From Paucibacter sediminis (GTDB taxonomy: Bacteria; Pseudomonadota; Gammaproteobacteria; Burkholderiales; Burkholderiaceae_C), in the NCBI RefSeq assembly GCF_030254645.1, contig NZ_CP116346.1, forward strand, positions 4,009,001 to 4,073,000: DNA of 64,000 nucleotides, in the 5' to 3' direction. The position numbers were made by a program, and so were the translations under genes. The notes beneath the pieces were generated by a model. That model was not told where the DNA came from and searched no databases. It saw only the letters and a list, made by a program, of their open reading frames with translations. Positions 55,110 through 64,000 of this stretch are shown one piece after another. Every line of letters starts with the position of its first letter. Within the stretch, counting starts at the first letter, position 1.

Positions 55110-56204
55110 ATGAAAATCGCAGTCCTGCCCGGTGATGGCATCGGCACCGAAATCGTCGCCGAGGCGGTCAAGGTCCTGAAGGTTCTCGACCTGAAATTCG
55201 AACTGGAAACCGCCCCGGTGGGCGGTGCGGCTTACGAGGCCAGTGGTCATCCGTTGCCCGAGGCCACGCTCAAGCTGGCCCAGGCCGCCGACGCGGTGCT
55301 GTTCGGCGCCGTGGGCGACTGGAAGTACGACAAGCTGGAACGCGCGCTGCGCCCCGAGCAAGCCATCCTGGGCCTGCGCAAGCATCTGGGCCTGTTTGCC
55401 AACTTCCGCCCGGCGATCTGCTACGAGCAGCTCACCCATGCCTCCAGCCTCAAGCCCGAACTGGTGGCTGGCCTGGACATCCTCATCATCCGCGAGCTCA
55501 CCGGAGACATCTATTTCGGCCAGCCGCGCGGCCGCCGCACCGCAGCGGATGGGCATTTCCCCGGCAGCGAGGAAGCCTTCGACACCATGCGCTACTCGCG
55601 CCCGGAGATCGAGCGCATCGCCCATGTGGCCTTCCAGGCCGCACGCAAGCGCAACAAGCGCGTGACCTCGGTGGACAAGGCCAATGTGCTGGAGACCTTC
55701 CAGTTCTGGAAGGATGTGGTCACCGAGGTGCATGCCCAGTATCCCGACGTGGAGCTGGACCATATGTATGTGGACAACGCCGCGATGCAGCTGGTGAAGG
55801 CACCCAAGCGCTTCGACGTGGTGGTGACCGGCAATATGTTCGGCGACATCCTCTCGGACGAGGCGGCCATGCTCACCGGCTCGATCGGCATGCTGCCCTC
55901 GGCCTCGTTGGACAAGAACAACAAGGGCCTTTACGAACCCAGCCATGGCAGCGCGCCTGACATCGCCGGTAAGGGTGTTGCAAACCCGCTGGCTACAATA
56001 CTGTCAGCTGCCATGATGCTCAAGTTCTCCCTCAGCCAGCCCGAAGCCGCCGCCCGTATCGAGGCGGCCGTTGGTGCTGTGTTGTCCCAAGGTCTGCGCA
56101 CCGCGGACATTTGGAGCGAGGGCACCCAGAAGGTGGGCACGCGCGAGATGGGTGATGCGGTTGTGGCCGCCATCACCACCATGACCAAAACCATTAAGAG
56201 CTAG
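55110..56204 (+). CDS. leuB: 3-isopropylmalate dehydrogenase
   Basis: 364 residues, starting 7 bases after leuD. It carries out NAD-dependent oxidative decarboxylation of 3-isopropylmalate. Motifs are [34 protein letters not shown], the catalytic Lys in VDKANVLET and the metal-binding [20 protein letters not shown]. Length matches the family. It ends the leuCDB run; a 98-base leader with a hairpin separates it from asd. Confidence 0.97.
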   Translation: MKIAVLPGDGIGTEIVAEAVKVLKVLDLKFELETAPVGGAAYEASGHPLPEATLKLAQAADAVLFGAVGDWKYDKLERALRPEQAILGLRKHLGLFANFRPAICYEQLTHASSLKPELVAGLDILIIRELTGDIYFGQPRGRRTAADGHFPGSEEAFDTMRYSRPEIERIAHVAFQAARKRNKRVTSVDKANVLETFQFWKDVVTEVHAQYPDVELDHMYVDNAAMQLVKAPKRFDVVVTGNMFGDILSDEAAMLTGSIGMLPSASLDKNNKGLYEPSHGSAPDIAGKGVANPLATILSAAMMLKFSLSQPEAAARIEAAVGAVLSQGLRTADIWSEGTQKVGTREMGDAVVAAITTMTKTIKS

Positions 56205-56233
56205 TTCAGCTCCGGTTCGTCTCGCCCCTGCAT

Positions 56234-56254
56234 CCCCGGCGACACGAGCCGGGG
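56234..56254 (+). other. Hairpin between leuB and asd
   Basis: CCCCGGC-GACACGA-GCCGGGG, a perfect 7-bp stem with a 7-base loop, 30 bases after the leuB stop. A purine-rich stretch follows it, not T residues, so it is more likely an mRNA processing or stability element than a strong terminator. Confidence 0.4.
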
Positions 56255-56302
56255 AAGGAAGAGCTTAGTTCTCAACTTTTCTAGGGCGATAGAGGTAAGC
56301 AG

Positions 56303-57433
56303 ATGACGACACTTGTAGGACTGGTAGGCTGGCGCGGCATGGTGGGCTCGGTGCTCATGGACCGCATGAGCGCTGAGCGTGATTTCGACCTGATCGAGCC
56401 GCTGTTCTTCAGCACCTCGAATGCCGGCGGCGCCGCCCCGGCCCAGGCCAAGAACGAAACCAAGCTGCAGAACGCTTTCGATATCGAACAGCTCAAGCGC
56501 TGCGAGATCATCATCACCGCCCAGGGCGGCGACTACACCACCGAGGTCTATCCCAAGCTGCGCGCCGCCGGCTGGAACGGCCACTGGATCGATGCCGCCT
56601 CCACCCTGCGCATGGCCAGCGACGCCGTCATCATCCTCGACCCGGTCAATATGCCGGTGATCAAGGACGCGCTTGCCAAGGGCGGCAAGAACTGGGTCGG
56701 CGGCAACTGCACCGTCAGCTGCATGCTGATGGGCGTGGGCGCGCTCTACAAGGCCGGCCTGGTGGAGTGGATGAGCACTCAGACCTACCAGGCGGCCTCC
56801 GGCGGCGGCGCCCAGCATATGCGCGAGCTGCTGACGCAGTACGGCACGCTCAATGCCGAGGTGAGGGCGCTGCTGGACGATCCCAAGAGCGCCATCCTCG
56901 AGATCGACCGCCGTGTGATCGCCAAGCAGCGTGCACTCTCCGCCACCGAGACCGCCAACTTCGGCGTGCCGCTGGGCGGCTCGCTGATTCCCTGGATCGA
57001 CAAGGATCTGGGCAACGGCCAGTCCAAGGAAGAGTGGAAGGGCATGGCCGAGACCAACAAGATCCTCGGCATGGGCGAGGGCTTTGGTTCGGCCGCGATT
57101 CCGGTGGACGGCTTCTGCGTGCGCGTGGGCGCGATGCGCTGCCACAGCCAGGCCCTGACCTTCAAGCTCAAGAAGAACGTGCCGCTGGACGAGATCGAGG
57201 CCATGATTGCCGCCGACAACGAGTGGGTGAAGGTGGTGCCCAACAACCGCGAGGCGACGCTGCAAGACCTGACCCCGGTGGCCGTGACCGGCACCATGAG
57301 TATCCCGGTGGGCCGCATTCGCAAGCTCGCCATGGGCCCCGAGTACCTGGGTGCCTTCACCATTGGCGACCAGTTGCTGTGGGGTGCGGCCGAGCCGCTG
57401 CGCCGCATGCTGCGCATCCTGCTCGCTCGGTGA
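56303..57433 (+). CDS. asd: Aspartate-semialdehyde dehydrogenase
   Basis: 376 residues. The N terminus [18 protein letters not shown] binds NADP. The active-site Cys lies in [12 protein letters not shown] near residue 135, and the acid/base His is in the later [16 protein letters not shown] segment near residue 275. It reduces aspartyl phosphate to the semialdehyde used for lysine, threonine, methionine and diaminopimelate. A GAGGTAAG ribosome binding site precedes the ATG. The leuB-asd-fimV order is typical of Burkholderiales. Confidence 0.97.
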   Translation: MTTLVGLVGWRGMVGSVLMDRMSAERDFDLIEPLFFSTSNAGGAAPAQAKNETKLQNAFDIEQLKRCEIIITAQGGDYTTEVYPKLRAAGWNGHWIDAASTLRMASDAVIILDPVNMPVIKDALAKGGKNWVGGNCTVSCMLMGVGALYKAGLVEWMSTQTYQAASGGGAQHMRELLTQYGTLNAEVRALLDDPKSAILEIDRRVIAKQRALSATETANFGVPLGGSLIPWIDKDLGNGQSKEEWKGMAETNKILGMGEGFGSAAIPVDGFCVRVGAMRCHSQALTFKLKKNVPLDEIEAMIAADNEWVKVVPNNREATLQDLTPVAVTGTMSIPVGRIRKLAMGPEYLGAFTIGDQLLWGAAEPLRRMLRILLAR

Positions 57434-57539
57434 ATACCCCAGGCTGATCCCGCCCCTCGTTGCCGGCAAGCCACATGCTGGTAACGGGAGGTGAATCAGG
57501 GTGCTGTCAAGCCTCGTATTCAGCCTTTGCCTTAGCTCT

Positions 57540-57555
57540 CAAGCGTATATGCTTG
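57540..57555. promoter_or_regulatory. Near-perfect palindrome in the asd-fimV gap
   Basis: CAAGCGTATATGCTTG has matching CAAGC/GCTTG arms and pairs at 14 of 16 positions. It includes TATAT, so it could overlap a -10 region for fimV, or be an operator. No matching -35 sequence is clear at normal spacing. Confidence 0.3.
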
Positions 57556-57638
57556 ATGCTGTTGTGATTTCATGTCGTCTGACCGCATGGGACAGCATCG
57601 CGAAGGCTGCGAGCAGCAATACAAACATCGTCTAGACA

Positions 57639-57662
57639 GGCGGACACCCTGGGGTGCCCGCC
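57639..57662 (+). terminator. Hairpin with T-rich tail in the fimV leader
   Basis: GGCGGACACCCT followed directly by GGGGTGCCCGCC forms a long, nearly loopless stem with one internal mismatch, then TTGTTGCTTT. It lies 205 bases after the asd stop and 21 bases before the fimV start that I prefer. It can serve as the asd terminator, or as an attenuator or translation block for fimV. Confidence 0.5.
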
Positions 57663-57682
57663 TTGTTGCTTTGGGGGACGCC

Positions 57683-60328
<2,646 letters not shown>

Positions 60329-60357
60329 CAAGCCGGCGCAAGCGCGCAGCGACAATC

Positions 60358-60390
60358 AAGGCGCCCGGGCCGACCGGGCGCCTTTTCTTT
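60358..60390 (+). terminator. Intrinsic terminator after fimV
   Basis: AAGGCGCCCGG pairs with CCGGGCGCCTT across a GCCGA loop (11 bp with the flanking A-T pairs), followed by TTCTTT. This is a classical intrinsic terminator 30 bases after the fimV stop. It separates fimV from truA, which begins 15 bases later. Confidence 0.9.
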
Positions 60391-60404
60391 CATTTGGGGA
60401 CAAG

Positions 60405-61193
60405 ATGACAACGCGCGTGGCGCTGGGAGTGAGTTACCGGGGCACGACCTACAAGGGCTGGCAGAGCCAGCCCGGCGGCGGGACGGTGCAGGACGCGCTG
60501 GAGCGCGGCCTGGCCAAGTTCGCCGCCCACCCGATACGCACCATCTGCGCCGGCCGCACCGATGCCGGCGTGCATGGCCTGAACCAGGTGGTGCATTTCG
60601 ATGCCCAGGTGGAGCGCGAGCCTTTCTCCTGGATACGCGGCAGCAACCGTTATCTGCCGCCCGATATCGCCATCCAGTGGTGCGCCTTCCCCGGCGCCGA
60701 TTTCCACGCCCGCAACCATGCGCGCGGCCGACGCTATGCCTATCTGCTGCTGGAGTCGGCGGTGCGGCCGGCGATCGAGTCGGGCGGGGCGGGCTGGATC
60801 TTCAGGCCGCTGGACGGCGACGCGATGCGCGCCGCCGTCGAGGTGCTGCTGGGCGAGCACGACTTCAGCTCCTTCCGTTCGGCCGAGTGCCAGGCGGCCT
60901 CGCCGATCAAGATCCTGCGCGCCATCGAGATCCACAAGCGCGGCGCCTACTGGCGCTTCGAATTCGATGCCTCGGCCTTCCTGCATCACATGGTGCGCAA
61001 CATCATGGGCTGCCTGCTGGCGGTGGGCACGGGCACGCGCTCGGTGGCCTGGCTGGCCGAGGTGCTGGCCGCACGCGACCGCAAGCTGGCGGCACCCACC
61101 TTTGCGCCCGACGGCCTCTATTTCGTGGGCCCGTACTACGATGCCGAACTGAACCTTCCGCAAAAGACGGCGGCCATGGACTGGCTGCCCTGA
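60405..61193 (+). CDS. truA: tRNA pseudouridine(38-40) synthase
   Basis: 262 residues, with GGGGA just before the ATG. The catalytic Asp lies in AGRTDAGVHGLNQVVHFD near residue 52. YRGTTYKGWQSQPGGGTVQD at the N terminus and FLHHMVRNIMGCLLAVGTG near the C terminus are family hallmarks. It modifies uridines 38-40 in the anticodon arm. Its place ahead of trpF is common in proteobacteria. Confidence 0.97.
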   Translation: MTTRVALGVSYRGTTYKGWQSQPGGGTVQDALERGLAKFAAHPIRTICAGRTDAGVHGLNQVVHFDAQVEREPFSWIRGSNRYLPPDIAIQWCAFPGADFHARNHARGRRYAYLLLESAVRPAIESGGAGWIFRPLDGDAMRAAVEVLLGEHDFSSFRSAECQAASPIKILRAIEIHKRGAYWRFEFDASAFLHHMVRNIMGCLLAVGTGTRSVAWLAEVLAARDRKLAAPTFAPDGLYFVGPYYDAELNLPQKTAAMDWLP

Positions 61194-61207
61194 CCGAGTC
61201 CCGCATC

Positions 61208-61852
61208 ATGAGCCGTACCCGCATCAAGATCTGTGGATTGACCCGCGAGGCCGATGTGGACGCCGCCGTCGAGGCCGGCGCCGATGCGATCGGCTTCGTG
61301 TTCTATGCCAAGAGCCCGCGCGCGGTGACGCCCGGCCGCGCGGCCGAGCTGGCGCGCCGCCTGCCGCCCTTCGTGACACCGGTGGGCCTGTTCGTCAATG
61401 CCGGCGCGGCCGAGCTGGCGGCCGGCCTGCAAGCTCTGCCAAACATGCTGCTGCAGTTCCACGGCGACGAGGGCAGGGCGGACTGCGAGCGCGCGGCGCG
61501 CCCCTATCTGCGCGCCGCCCGCATGGTGCCGGGCTTTGATTTGCTAGACTTCGCGTCTCAGTTCTCCAGCGCCCAAGGCCTGCTGCTCGACGCCCATGTC
61601 GAGGGCTATGGCGGCGGCGGAAAGGTATTCGATTGGTCACTCATTCCAAGAAACGTGCCCTCTCCAGTCGTTTTGTCTGGTGGGTTGCATGCCGGAAATG
61701 TGATCGAAGGGATTCTTCAGGTCCGGCCCTGGGCCGTTGACGTCAGCTCCGGTGTGGAGGAGGCCAAGGGTCTCAAGAGCGCCGCGCTGATGCGCCAGTT
61801 CTGCGAGGCGGTGCGCGAAGCCGATGCACGCCTTGATGAAGCCAATAGCTGA
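61208..61852 (+). CDS. trpF: Phosphoribosylanthranilate isomerase
   Basis: 214 residues from ATG 61208 (MSRTRIKICGLTREAD). The catalytic Cys is in KICGLT and the catalytic Asp in AVDVSSGVEEAKGLK near residue 180; the phosphate-binding loop is LSGGLHAGNV. It converts phosphoribosylanthranilate to CdRP in tryptophan synthesis. It lies 14 bases after truA and 15 before trpB, so all may share a transcript. Confidence 0.96.
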   Translation: MSRTRIKICGLTREADVDAAVEAGADAIGFVFYAKSPRAVTPGRAAELARRLPPFVTPVGLFVNAGAAELAAGLQALPNMLLQFHGDEGRADCERAARPYLRAARMVPGFDLLDFASQFSSAQGLLLDAHVEGYGGGGKVFDWSLIPRNVPSPVVLSGGLHAGNVIEGILQVRPWAVDVSSGVEEAKGLKSAALMRQFCEAVREADARLDEANS

Positions 61853-61867
61853 AGAGAAGAATCCCTC

Positions 61868-63148
61868 ATGACGACCTATGACCAACCCGATGCCCGCGGG
61901 CATTTCGGACCCTATGGTGGGCGCTTTGTCGCCGAGACCCTGGTGCACGCCCTGGATGAACTCAACGAGGCCTACGCGCACTACAGCCGTGACCCCGAGT
62001 TCATCGCCGAGTACCAGCGCGAACTGGCCCATTTCGTCGGCCGCCCCAGCCCGATCTATCACGCCGACCGCATGAGCCGCGAGCTCGGCGGTGCACAGAT
62101 CTACCTCAAGCGCGAGGACCTGAACCACACCGGCGCGCACAAGGTCAACAACACCATCGGCCAGGCCCTGCTGGCCAAGCGCATGGGCAAGAAGCGCGTG
62201 ATCGCCGAAACCGGCGCCGGCCAGCATGGCGTGGCCACCGCCACCATCTGCGCCCGCTACGGCATGGAATGCGTGGTCTATATGGGCAGCGAGGACGTCA
62301 AGCGCCAGTCGCCCAATGTCTACCGCATGAACCTGCTGGGTGCGCGCGTGGTGCCGGTGGAATCGGGCTCCAAGACCCTCAAGGACGCGCTCAACGAGGC
62401 CATGCGCGACTGGGTCACGAATGTGGAATCGACCTTCTACATCATCGGCACCGTGGCCGGCCCGCATCCCTATCCGATGATGGTGCGCGACTTCCAGCGC
62501 GTCATCGGCGATGAGTGCCTGACCCAGATGCCGCCGATGATCGGCCGCCAGCCCGATGCGGTGATCGCCTGCGTGGGCGGTGGCTCGAACGCCATCGGCA
62601 TCTTCTACCCCTATATCGAGCATGCCGGTGTGCGCCTGATCGGCGTCGAGGCGGCCGGCCTGGGCGTGGACAGCGGCAAGCATGCGGCCACGCTCTCGGC
62701 CGGCAGCCCCGGCGTGCTGCATGGCAATCGCACCTATCTGCTGCAGGACGCGAACGGCCAGATCATCGAGACGCATTCGATCTCGGCCGGCCTGGACTAT
62801 CCCGGCGTCGGCCCCGAGCATGCCTACCTGAAGGACATTGGCCGCGCCGAATATGTGGGCATCACCGACGAGGAGGCGCTGGCCGCCTTCCACTATCTGT
62901 GCCGTACCGAGGGCATCATCCCGGCGCTGGAGTCCAGCCATGCGGTGGCCCATGCGATGAAGCTGGCGCCGACCATGAGGCCCGACCAGCATCTGCTGGT
63001 GAACCTCTCCGGCCGCGGCGACAAGGACATCGGCACGGTGGCCGATCTCTCGCATGCCGAGTTCTTCTGCCGGCCCTCCTGCAAGGGGCAGTCCGTGAAG
63101 GGCGGCGGCGAGCCGCCCGTCGTCATGGTGAAGGGAGGTCAGGCATGA
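61868..63148 (+). CDS. trpB: Tryptophan synthase beta chain
   Basis: 426 residues. The N terminus [15 protein letters not shown], the PLP lysine in [17 protein letters not shown] near residue 95, the phosphate-binding GGGSNAIG and the C-terminal [12 protein letters not shown] are all intact. It condenses indole with serine and pairs with TrpA. The last 20 residues are a basic and glycine-rich tail beyond the core enzyme. It overlaps trpA by 4 bases (ATGA). Confidence 0.97.
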   Translation: MTTYDQPDARGHFGPYGGRFVAETLVHALDELNEAYAHYSRDPEFIAEYQRELAHFVGRPSPIYHADRMSRELGGAQIYLKREDLNHTGAHKVNNTIGQALLAKRMGKKRVIAETGAGQHGVATATICARYGMECVVYMGSEDVKRQSPNVYRMNLLGARVVPVESGSKTLKDALNEAMRDWVTNVESTFYIIGTVAGPHPYPMMVRDFQRVIGDECLTQMPPMIGRQPDAVIACVGGGSNAIGIFYPYIEHAGVRLIGVEAAGLGVDSGKHAATLSAGSPGVLHGNRTYLLQDANGQIIETHSISAGLDYPGVGPEHAYLKDIGRAEYVGITDEEALAAFHYLCRTEGIIPALESSHAVAHAMKLAPTMRPDQHLLVNLSGRGDKDIGTVADLSHAEFFCRPSCKGQSVKGGGEPPVVMVKGGQA

Positions 63149-63957
63149 GCCGCATCCAAGCCACCTTCGCGCAGCTGGCGGCCGAGGGCCGCAAGGCGCT
63201 GATTCCCTTCGTGCACGCGGGCGATCCTTTCCCCGAAACCACGGTCGAGCTGATGCTGGCCATGGCCGAGGCTGGCGCCGATGTGATCGAGCTGGGCGTG
63301 CCCTTCTCGGACCCGATGGCCGATGGCCCGGTGATCCAGCGCGCCGCCGAACGGGCGCTGACGCATGGCATCGGCATGCCCCAGGTGCTGGCCTATGTGC
63401 GTGCCTTCCGGGCGCGCAACAGCAGCACACCGGTGGTGCTGATGGGCTATGCCAACCCGATCGAGCGCTATGGCATGGAGTGCTTTGTGCTCGATGCCAA
63501 GGCGGCCGGCGTGGATGGCGTGCTGGTGGTGGACTACCCGCCCGAGGAATGCGAGGCCTTCGCGGCCGCGCTGAGTGCGCAGGAGCTGGACCCGATCTTC
63601 CTGCTCGCCCCCACCTCCACCGACGCACGCATGGCGCGCATCGGCAAGGTGGCGCGCGGCTATGTCTACTACGTCTCGCTCAAGGGCGTGACCGGTGCCG
63701 GGCATCTGGACACCGAGGCGGTGGCGGCAATGATTCCGCGCATCCGCGCCCATGTGAGCGTGCCGGTGGGCGTGGGTTTCGGTATCCGCGACGCCGCCAC
63801 GGCCCAGGCCGTGGGCCGGGTTTCGGACGCGGTGGTGATCGGCTCGCGCCTGGTTCAGCTGCTGGAGGTGCAGACACGCGATAATGTCGCCGCCACGGGT
63901 GCTGAATTCATCCGCGAGATACGGGCGGCGCTGGACGCGCTGCCGGCATCGACTTGA
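63145..63957 (+). CDS. trpA: Tryptophan synthase alpha chain
   Basis: 270 residues from ATG 63145, with GGGAGG upstream. The catalytic Glu and Asp are in [20 protein letters not shown] near residues 50-60; [15 protein letters not shown] and the phosphate-binding [11 protein letters not shown] and VVIGSRLV follow. It cleaves indole-3-glycerol phosphate and channels indole to TrpB. The 43 bases after the stop hold no visible gene before the window ends. Confidence 0.97.
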   Translation: MSRIQATFAQLAAEGRKALIPFVHAGDPFPETTVELMLAMAEAGADVIELGVPFSDPMADGPVIQRAAERALTHGIGMPQVLAYVRAFRARNSSTPVVLMGYANPIERYGMECFVLDAKAAGVDGVLVVDYPPEECEAFAAALSAQELDPIFLLAPTSTDARMARIGKVARGYVYYVSLKGVTGAGHLDTEAVAAMIPRIRAHVSVPVGVGFGIRDAATAQAVGRVSDAVVIGSRLVQLLEVQTRDNVAATGAEFIREIRAALDALPAST

Positions 63958-64000
63958 CACTCTGGCCCATGGCACTTTGCCCGGGCCGGCTAGCAAAAAG

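Overview
The window looks like a chromosomal segment of a GC-rich betaproteobacterium of the order Burkholderiales, probably near the Roseateles/Rubrivivax/Sphaerotilus group. The right-hand gene order (leuC-leuD-leuB-asd-fimV-truA-trpF-trpB-trpA) is typical of Burkholderiales core genome, and codon use is uniformly GC-rich. I see no rRNA, tRNA, CRISPR array, insertion sequence, integrase or phage gene. The taxonomic placement is inferred from gene order and composition.

Region 1 (1-36.5 kb) is an accessory island for making, decorating and exporting giant repeat proteins. From the left it holds two short unknown genes, a TOD1/MUCI70-type glycosyltransferase, two FkbM methyltransferases, and a three-domain fusion (asparagine synthetase-like, fucosyltransferase-like, FkbM-like). 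A SPINDLY/OGT-type protein O-glycosyltransferase follows. It is co-oriented with a complete type I secretion system: an ABC transporter with a C39-like domain, an HlyD-family adaptor and a TolC-family outer-membrane protein, then another methyltransferase. On the opposite strand lies a run that would build and attach a 3-acylamino-3,6-dideoxyhexose: a WxcM/FdtA-like ketoisomerase fused to a hexapeptide acyltransferase, a DegT-family aminotransferase, a GT2 glycosyltransferase and two more hexapeptide acyltransferases. Upstream of that run on the same strand are two Ser/Thr-rich, apparently cysteine-free giants of 1286 and 4328 residues. Both are built almost wholly of an eight-residue repeat and end in an FrpC-like calcium-binding module. 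My working model is a surface or secreted filament exported by the local type I system and O-glycosylated on the Ser/Thr dyads of its octads. A FliA (sigma-28)-like promoter upstream of the larger giant hints at co-expression with motility.

Region 2 (37-45.5 kb) is a propionate/methylmalonyl-CoA module: a divergent GntR/FCD regulator with a perfect 16-bp palindrome in the shared promoter, then methylmalonyl-CoA mutase, a GNAT acetyltransferase, the MeaB chaperone GTPase, propionyl-CoA carboxylase beta and alpha subunits, and a VOC protein that may be the epimerase. The genes overlap or nearly touch and should form one operon. Together they would carry propionyl-CoA to succinyl-CoA.

Region 3 (45.5-49 kb, minus strand) is a four-gene MCE/Mla-type lipid transport operon (permease, ATPase, MlaD-like protein, lipoprotein). 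A small basic protein gene with its terminator and a COG2509 flavoprotein follow. Region 4 (51-64 kb) holds a Bug-type binding protein, a LysR regulator, leucine biosynthesis, asd, fimV, truA and the trpFBA genes, ending just after trpA.
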